This document shows positions 7,013-11,944 of a DNA stretch of 11,944 nt, one piece after another. Location: contig PMOH01000317.1 in NCBI GenBank assembly GCA_003161515.1, positions 1 through 11,944 of the forward strand. The letters are read 5' to 3'. How positions within the stretch are numbered: position 1 is the stretch's first letter; every line of letters starts with the position of its first letter. A program made the translations under genes and the position numbers. Under the pieces are notes generated by a model, which was not told the origin of the DNA, searched no databases, and saw only the letters and a list, made by a program, of their open reading frames with translations. This DNA comes from Deltaproteobacteria bacterium. Lineage in GTDB: Bacteria; Desulfobacterota; Binatia; Binatales; Binataceae.

Positions 7013-9310
7013 TTGCCGCCTCCCGGTGGTGATCCTGAGTTGGGGGAAGAAAGCGTAAAGGCCGGTGAGGCGCGCGACCGCCGCCAGTGGATTGCAGCCT
7101 GGATCGGCATAGCAATAGTTACTGTGCTCGCCGTTTGGCGGCTGCGGGACTTTCCCTATCACCTTAGCTGGATAGCGGCGATCCGAGGAATGTCCGAGGT
7201 CCTTCGGACGACGTTGTGGGCCGCACTACGGATCTGGATTTTCTGGGCATGGAGCGCCGCGGTCATCGCGGGCCTTATTCTAAAAGTCGATCCTGAAATC
7301 GACCTGTCAGACGCGATCTTGTCCGGCGCCGGCGGGGTCTGGGTGTTGGGCTACTTTCTAGGTGTCCTGCTCGGCCCAATCGGTCTGTTCAACACTGCTT
7401 CCCTTTGGTCGCTGCTGGCGCTGGGCACAGTCTGGCTCTGGTACAATCCGCCGCGGATTCGGCGATCACCTCTAACGACCGGCCAGAAGCTGGCTTTGCT
7501 GGCGGCCGGACTGCTGGCGGTCTCGATGCTACCGCTGCAACTCGCCTCTCCCGTAGCGCCGTTCATGGACGTGCTCGCGGTTCCATCGGCGGCGCAGCGG
7601 GTGATCACCTTCGGCGTGTACCTGCCCTTCGACAACGATCCTTACGGAATTTGGGTACCGGCGGCGCAGTCGTTGGGACTTGAACTGTTCCTCGCGATGC
7701 TCGGGCTTGGAGCTGACCTTCACGCCGCTGCCGGAGCGCTGGCGCAATCGCAAGCGATGCTGGCGATCAGCGTGCTGATGATTTTCGCGACGTGGCGACT
7801 GGGCAAGACCCTGTTCAACGACACCGCCGGCGGCGTCGCGGCGCTGCTGCTATTCTGGACATGCTTGTTTCGGAGAGCGCAAGGCGTGCGCGGCACCGTG
7901 GTTGATTTCGCGCTCATCGGATTGGGATTGGCATTTTTTCTCGACCGATCGCATCGGCGCATCTTGATCGCGCTGGGCGCCATGATTCTTGGCGCAGCAG
8001 TCGCTTCGTACTCCCTGAATGGCGGTTTCGCGATGATAGTCGCGTCCGCCGGCGTCGTATTCTGGCTGGTCGAGGGTGACTACCGGCTTTTTCTCGCGGG
8101 GGTGCTGTGCCTGGCGGGTGCGACATTGATCGCGGTGCCCGACATCGCGATCTCGACCGGGCGTCATTTGCCATACCTCGCGCTGATAGCGGCCGTTGCG
8201 GCGGGTATCGCTCTGATCATCGTTGTAAGTGCGAGGATTCCGTTCGCATTGCAAATCGGCAAACGAACGGCGCTCCGCATTTTGAATATATTGTTTATCG
8301 GTGGCTTCATCTTCGCCGCTTTATTGCGCCAGTACCGCGAACGCTATTCGCTGTTTGACAAAGTGGCCGAGGATCTCCCGATGCTCATGCTGCTTTGCTG
8401 CGTGGGACTGGTCGCAGCCATTGTGATTTCGTGGCGCGACGACCGTACGCCGATTCCTTATGCCGGGCTGGTCGCGGTGGCGCTTTCGCTTGGCCTGGTC
8501 GGGGAGTACGTCGACGTGTTGGCGCACACGCCGCAGTACCAGTTGAGCTTGCTGTGGGATGTGGCGATAAAGCTATGGGACTATTGGTGCCCGTATTTTA
8601 TCCTGTTTCCCGCGGGGTTTGCGGTCGCGCTTGCGTACAATCGATGGTCGCGGCCGGCGGTTTTTTTTGTCCTCATGACATTGCTTATCTACCCATGGTT
8701 CCAAAGACCTGACCCGGTCGATTTCGATTCCCTGGAACATGCGGTAGCCGAGCAGTGGGGATTCAACTTGTACACTGCGGCCGAAGGCTACTGGGCCGGC
8801 CATGCAGATCGGCGCTGGACGTTCAGCAATGACGAATTCGCTGTGATCGATTTGCTGATGAAGGAGGTCGCCGCCGGACGCATCACCCCGAAGACTCACA
8901 TTCTGCATATCGCGCACGACACCTCGATGTGGTCGCTTTTTCAATTCTCGGTCCTGACGGGAATCGACGACGACCCGATGGAAGTCGTTCACGATCCTGG
9001 CAATCTCTATCAGGTGGGTAGCCGCGTCCGTGGGTTGAACGATCTTCCGTCCGTGATGTTGACGCACCCGCCATATATTCTCGAGCAGGTGCCACCGCCG
9101 GCCGCGCTCGGCGATTCGCCGGACGGCTACGAATCGCTCTTTGACAGCGGAGGACTCCGCCTCTATCGCCGCCTCGATCTCAAGGCAGCGCCGGTTCATT
9201 CCAATTTCATCTATGGTAGGCTGTTGGCTATTGCTGCGATCATCGGAGTCATCCTGTTGATTCGTCGGAACCGACTCGCAGACACCGACGCGAGTATGGT
9301 TCGGTCGTAG
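7013..9310 (+). CDS. Multi-pass membrane protein, GT-C-like glycosyltransferase
   Basis: This 765-residue protein is probably an integral inner-membrane glycosyltransferase of the GT-C fold that uses polyprenyl-phosphate sugars. It has many hydrophobic segments between about residues 25 and 562, the first being WIAAWIGIAIVTVLAVW. The typical layout of PMT_2/GT39-like proteins is visible: an Asp in the first large outer loop (Asp186 in PFMDVLAVP, the position of the WDxLxYH motif, here without the Tyr-His), a DNDPYGIWVPAAQS segment (207-220), LGKTLFND, and a second Asp at 298 (RGTVVDFAL). A soluble C-terminal domain (about 563-728) ends in GLRLYRR and is followed by one more membrane helix (733-750) and a short basic tail. 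There is no ATG before residue 60; TTG at 7013 is the first start after a stop at 6992-6994, and TTG at 7040 is an alternative. It heads the glycan cluster. The family call is by pattern; donor and acceptor are unknown. Confidence 0.65.
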   Translation: MPPPGGDPELGEESVKAGEARDRRQWIAAWIGIAIVTVLAVWRLRDFPYHLSWIAAIRGMSEVLRTTLWAALRIWIFWAWSAAVIAGLILKVDPEIDLSDAILSGAGGVWVLGYFLGVLLGPIGLFNTASLWSLLALGTVWLWYNPPRIRRSPLTTGQKLALLAAGLLAVSMLPLQLASPVAPFMDVLAVPSAAQRVITFGVYLPFDNDPYGIWVPAAQSLGLELFLAMLGLGADLHAAAGALAQSQAMLAISVLMIFATWRLGKTLFNDTAGGVAALLLFWTCLFRRAQGVRGTVVDFALIGLGLAFFLDRSHRRILIALGAMILGAAVASYSLNGGFAMIVASAGVVFWLVEGDYRLFLAGVLCLAGATLIAVPDIAISTGRHLPYLALIAAVAAGIALIIVVSARIPFALQIGKRTALRILNILFIGGFIFAALLRQYRERYSLFDKVAEDLPMLMLLCCVGLVAAIVISWRDDRTPIPYAGLVAVALSLGLVGEYVDVLAHTPQYQLSLLWDVAIKLWDYWCPYFILFPAGFAVALAYNRWSRPAVFFVLMTLLIYPWFQRPDPVDFDSLEHAVAEQWGFNLYTAAEGYWAGHADRRWTFSNDEFAVIDLLMKEVAAGRITPKTHILHIAHDTSMWSLFQFSVLTGIDDDPMEVVHDPGNLYQVGSRVRGLNDLPSVMLTHPPYILEQVPPPAALGDSPDGYESLFDSGGLRLYRRLDLKAAPVHSNFIYGRLLAIAAIIGVILLIRRNRLADTDASMVRS

Positions 9311-9336
9311 GGCAGGTCTCGCGAGATCATTCAGCT

Positions 9337-10050
9337 ATGCAAACTGGCGGCAAAGCGGCATTGGCGGCCTCGAATGCAGCGGGCGACAGCGAGGGTGCGG
9401 GACTCGCGCGGCTGTATCGAGCGCGCTTTTCGTCAACTGACATCGCGAAAAAGGACAAGGTCTGGGCGATCCTGTGCGATAACTTTTTCAGCCGCTTCGT
9501 GAATCCGGCCGATCGAGTATTGGAAATCGCGGCCGGCTACTGTGAGTTTATCAATCACATAAAGGCCGGTGAAAAATATGCATACGATGCCAATCCAGAC
9601 ACGGTCGCGTACGCTGCCAAAGATGTGAAAGTCGTGATTGGCGACTGTCGGAACATGTCGGAGCTTAAGCCCGATTACTTCGACGTGGCGTTTGCGAGCA
9701 ATTTCTTTGAGCATCTGGAAAGCAAACACGACATGGACCTGGTGCTCGCACAGACCAGGGAGCGGCTTCGTCCGGGCGGACGACTGCTCGTGCTCCAGCC
9801 GAACATCAGGTATCTCGGTGCGCGCTACTGGGACTTTTACGATCACATCACTCCGCTGACCCATTTGAGCTTGCATGAAGGACTGGTGAAGAACGGATTC
9901 GAGGTCGAGCTTTTGATTCCGAAGTTCCTCCCCTACAGCTTCAAGTCGCGATTTCCGACGGCCGGATGGATGGTGCGACTGTATCTTCAGATGCGGCCGG
10001 CGCAGTGGCTCTTGGGCAAGCAGATGTTCGCGGTCGCAAGGCGGGCTTAG
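9337..10050 (+). CDS. Class I SAM-dependent methyltransferase
   Basis: This 237-residue cytosolic enzyme probably transfers a methyl group from S-adenosylmethionine, most likely to a glycan or its precursor given its neighbours. Motif I is VLEIAAGYCEF (61-71), with Ala and Cys at two of the usual glycine positions. The acidic residue at the end of strand 2 is Asp84 (YAYDANPD). The strand-4 region is DYFDVAFASNFFEHL (113-127), and LRPGGRLLVLQPN (144-156) is the motif III segment. The middle to C-terminal part, with RYWDFYDHITPLTHLSLHE and the LLGKQMFAVA end, fits a methyltransferase family that commonly sits beside glycosyltransferase genes. It starts 26 nt after the membrane protein gene; the ribosome binding site is weak. 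Its target is not deducible. Confidence 0.88.
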   Translation: MQTGGKAALAASNAAGDSEGAGLARLYRARFSSTDIAKKDKVWAILCDNFFSRFVNPADRVLEIAAGYCEFINHIKAGEKYAYDANPDTVAYAAKDVKVVIGDCRNMSELKPDYFDVAFASNFFEHLESKHDMDLVLAQTRERLRPGGRLLVLQPNIRYLGARYWDFYDHITPLTHLSLHEGLVKNGFEVELLIPKFLPYSFKSRFPTAGWMVRLYLQMRPAQWLLGKQMFAVARRA

Positions 10051-10086
10051 GAGAGATTGGACGAGTGTCAGGATTGATCATAGACC

Positions 10087-10092
10087 AAGGAG
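10087..10092 (+). promoter_or_regulatory. Strong ribosome binding site for the nucleotide-sugar dehydrogenase
   Basis: AAGGAG lies 6 nt before the ATG at 10099. It is the best Shine-Dalgarno match in the window and fixes the start of this gene. Confidence 0.8.
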
Positions 10093-10098
10093 CTTTCG

Positions 10099-11289
10099 AT
10101 GCGTTTTGACCTGTGCGTGATTGGCGGATGCGGTCACGTGGGGCTGCCGCTGTCGATAGCATTCGCGCTGCGCGGCAAGCGGGTAGCGGTTTTCGATATC
10201 GACCGCGACGCCGCCAGCAGAGTGAACCGCGGCGAGATGCCGTTCATCGAGGATGGAGGAGAGCGCGATCTCCGAGCGGCGCTCGCGAGTGGCCTGCTTG
10301 AGGTAGGCTCAAGCCCCGACGTGATCGGAGCGAGCGACGCCGTGGTGCTGGTGGTTGCGACGCCGATCGACAGCCACATGTCGCCATCTTTCAAAGCTAT
10401 CGACGACGTTCTCGCGTCCTATCGCAGCCAGTTTCACGATGGCCAATTGTTAATCCTGCGCAGCACACTCTATCCGGGGACGTCGGCCCGCGTCGTCAGA
10501 TGGCTGGACGAAAACGGCCTCAAGGTGGACGTCGCGGTATGCCCCGAGCGCGTCTCTCAAGGGCAAGGCCTGGTCGAGATTTTCAGTTTGCCCCAGATTA
10601 TTTCGTCGTTCTCGGACAAAGGGCTAAGGCGCGTGCGCGAACTGTTCAGTGTGCTGACTAAAGACCTGGTCGAGATGCAGCCGATTGAAGCGGAACTGAC
10701 CAAGCTGTTCACCAACGCCTGGCGTTACATCAAGTTCGCGGTTGCGAACCAGTACTACATGATCGCAAACGAGATGGGCGCCGACTTCGACGCCATCTAC
10801 AACGGCATCACGCACAACTATCCGCGCGCGAGCGATCTGCCGGGACCCGGATTCGCAGCCGGTCCGTGCCTGTTCAAGGACACGATGCAGCTTGCTTCGT
10901 ACAGCAAGAACCAGTTCTGGATCGGACACGCGGCGATGCTCGTCAACGAAGGACTGCCGCAATACGTAGTCGGCGCGCTCAAGAAGTCGGTCGGCGATCT
11001 GCAGGGCAAGGCGATCGGAATTCTCGGAATGGCCTTCAAGGCAGAAGTCGACGATCCGCGCGACTCGCTTTCGTACAAGCTCAAAAGCCTGCTTGAGCTG
11101 GAGACCGGCACGGTCCTGTGTTCCGATCCCTACGTGCGCGAGTCCGGCTTGGTGCCCGCGCAGGAGTTGATCGATCGCTCGGACCTGATCCTGATAGGAA
11201 CGCCGCACAAGCTCTACAAGCAGTTTGATTTCAAGGGCAAGCGCGTGATTGACGTCTGGAATCTTCTCGGAAAAGGAACGGAACTGTGA
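10099..11289 (+). CDS. Nucleotide-sugar 6-dehydrogenase (UDP-glucose/GDP-mannose dehydrogenase family)
   Basis: This 396-residue cytosolic enzyme oxidises the C6 hydroxyl of a nucleotide sugar to a carboxylate with two NAD+, giving a nucleotide uronic acid. The N-terminal Rossmann domain starts with CVIGGCGHVGLPLS (6-19) and has Asp34/Asp36 at the end of strand 2. The segment LRSTLYPGTS (120-129) and CPERVSQG (148-155) are typical. The central helix carries KLFTNAWRYIKFAVANQ (202-218), with conserved Lys and Asn residues. The catalytic Cys is Cys257 in AAGPCLFKDT. The C-terminal domain has GILGMAFKAEVDDPRDS, the usual nucleotide-sugar binding motif. The substrate (UDP-glucose, UDP-N-acetylmannosamine or another) cannot be told from sequence alone, so I give no gene symbol. 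It overlaps the next gene by 4 nt, indicating translational coupling. Confidence 0.93.
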   Translation: MRFDLCVIGGCGHVGLPLSIAFALRGKRVAVFDIDRDAASRVNRGEMPFIEDGGERDLRAALASGLLEVGSSPDVIGASDAVVLVVATPIDSHMSPSFKAIDDVLASYRSQFHDGQLLILRSTLYPGTSARVVRWLDENGLKVDVAVCPERVSQGQGLVEIFSLPQIISSFSDKGLRRVRELFSVLTKDLVEMQPIEAELTKLFTNAWRYIKFAVANQYYMIANEMGADFDAIYNGITHNYPRASDLPGPGFAAGPCLFKDTMQLASYSKNQFWIGHAAMLVNEGLPQYVVGALKKSVGDLQGKAIGILGMAFKAEVDDPRDSLSYKLKSLLELETGTVLCSDPYVRESGLVPAQELIDRSDLILIGTPHKLYKQFDFKGKRVIDVWNLLGKGTEL

Positions 11290-11944
11290 AAATTTGTTTA
11301 ACCGGATCCGCGGGCTTCATCATGGGCTACCTGGTCGAGGATCTGCTGCGCAGAGGTCACGAGGTTGTTGGAATCGACAACTTCTCGAAGTATGGCGAGA
11401 TAACCCGGAGCTACGACAATAATCCGCGCTACAAGTTTACTCGCGGCGATTGCAAAGACGTCGAGTTGCTCAAAACGCTGTTGGTTGATTGCGACGTTCT
11501 GGTGGCGGGAGCTGCGAAGATCGGCGGTATCTCCTATTTCCACGAGTATGCGTACGACTTGATCGCTGAAAACGAGCGAATCACGGCGGCTGCGTTCGAC
11601 GCGGCTATCTGTGCCGCGCGCGAAGCCCGCCTGCAGAAGATCCTGGTGATGTCGTCGTCTATGGTTTTCGAAAGTGCGACTGTATTCCCCACTCCGGAAG
11701 GAGCGCAGATCACTTCTCCGCCTCCGCATTCGACCTATGGATTCCAAAAGCTGGCGTGCGAGTACTTCGCGCGCGGCGCGTGGGAACAATACAAGCTACC
11801 CTACACCATAGTACGGCCGTTCAACTGTGTCGGAATCGGCGAAGGTCGGGCGCTCAATGCACCGACGATTCTCTCGGGTAATGTAAAGCTCGCGATGAGC
11901 CACGTGCTGCCCGACATCGTGCTCAAGATCTTGCAAGATCAGGA
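11286..11944 (+). CDS. NAD-dependent sugar epimerase/dehydratase, partial (C-terminus missing)
   Basis: This extended-SDR nucleotide-sugar epimerase/dehydratase has its first 219 codons in the window and runs off the right edge. It starts at GTG 11286, overlapping the dehydrogenase stop as GTGA. The NAD-binding turn is TGSAGFIMGYL (6-16), where Met13 replaces the usual third Gly. Asp31 (GIDNFSKYG) ends strand 2. The active-site features are SSSMVFES (123-130) and YGFQK with Tyr151 and Lys155, the YxxxK pair. RPFNCVGIGE (177-186) is the substrate-side motif. The segment AGAAKIGGISYFHEYAYDL (74-92) and GNVKLAMSHVLPD (198-210) match a well-conserved subgroup that I know to sit next to dehydrogenases like its upstream neighbour. 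It probably supplies the same activated sugar; the exact reaction is unknown. Confidence 0.9.
   Translation, partial: MKICLTGSAGFIMGYLVEDLLRRGHEVVGIDNFSKYGEITRSYDNNPRYKFTRGDCKDVELLKTLLVDCDVLVAGAAKIGGISYFHEYAYDLIAENERITAAAFDAAICAAREARLQKILVMSSSMVFESATVFPTPEGAQITSPPPHSTYGFQKLACEYFARGAWEQYKLPYTIVRPFNCVGIGEGRALNAPTILSGNVKLAMSHVLPDIVLKILQDQ

Overview
The window looks like chromosomal DNA from a diderm (Gram-negative) bacterium with fairly high GC. The evidence is a predicted outer-membrane beta-barrel protein ending in Phe, a lipoprotein, two proteins with Sec signal peptides, and an envelope-glycan gene cluster. I cannot name a genus or phylum from the sequence. Nothing in it looks like a phage, IS element, CRISPR array, tRNA or rRNA.

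Layout. (1) 1-325 has no supportable gene, only small inverted repeats. (2) 326-4084, plus strand: an outer-membrane protein resembling the Phenol_MetA_deg family, followed 3 nt later by a large soluble hybrid histidine kinase (three PAS domains, HisKA, HATPase, a degenerate receiver and an intact receiver). (3) 4134-5949, minus strand: two overlapping genes for exported, cysteine-containing proteins of unknown function. They converge on the kinase gene and diverge from the next gene. (4) 5950-6236: a divergent intergenic region with a plausible sigma-70-like promoter for the lipoprotein. (5) 6237-6965, plus: a lipoprotein with a beta-rich domain. (6) 7013-11944, plus: a tightly packed cluster of a GT-C-like multi-pass membrane protein, a SAM-dependent methyltransferase, a nucleotide-sugar 6-dehydrogenase, and an NAD-dependent sugar epimerase/dehydratase that runs off the right edge.

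How the genes may work together. The 7013-11944 block reads as the start of a surface polysaccharide or glycan-modification operon. The dehydrogenase and epimerase would make an activated uronic-type sugar, the GT-C-like protein could transfer a lipid-linked sugar at the membrane, and the methyltransferase could modify the glycan or its precursor. The porin-like protein and kinase probably form a transcription unit that couples an envelope channel to a cytosolic phosphorelay; no DNA-binding regulator or HPt protein is present in the window. The minus-strand pair is the least explained part and the best candidate for something undescribed, but its function cannot be read from sequence alone.
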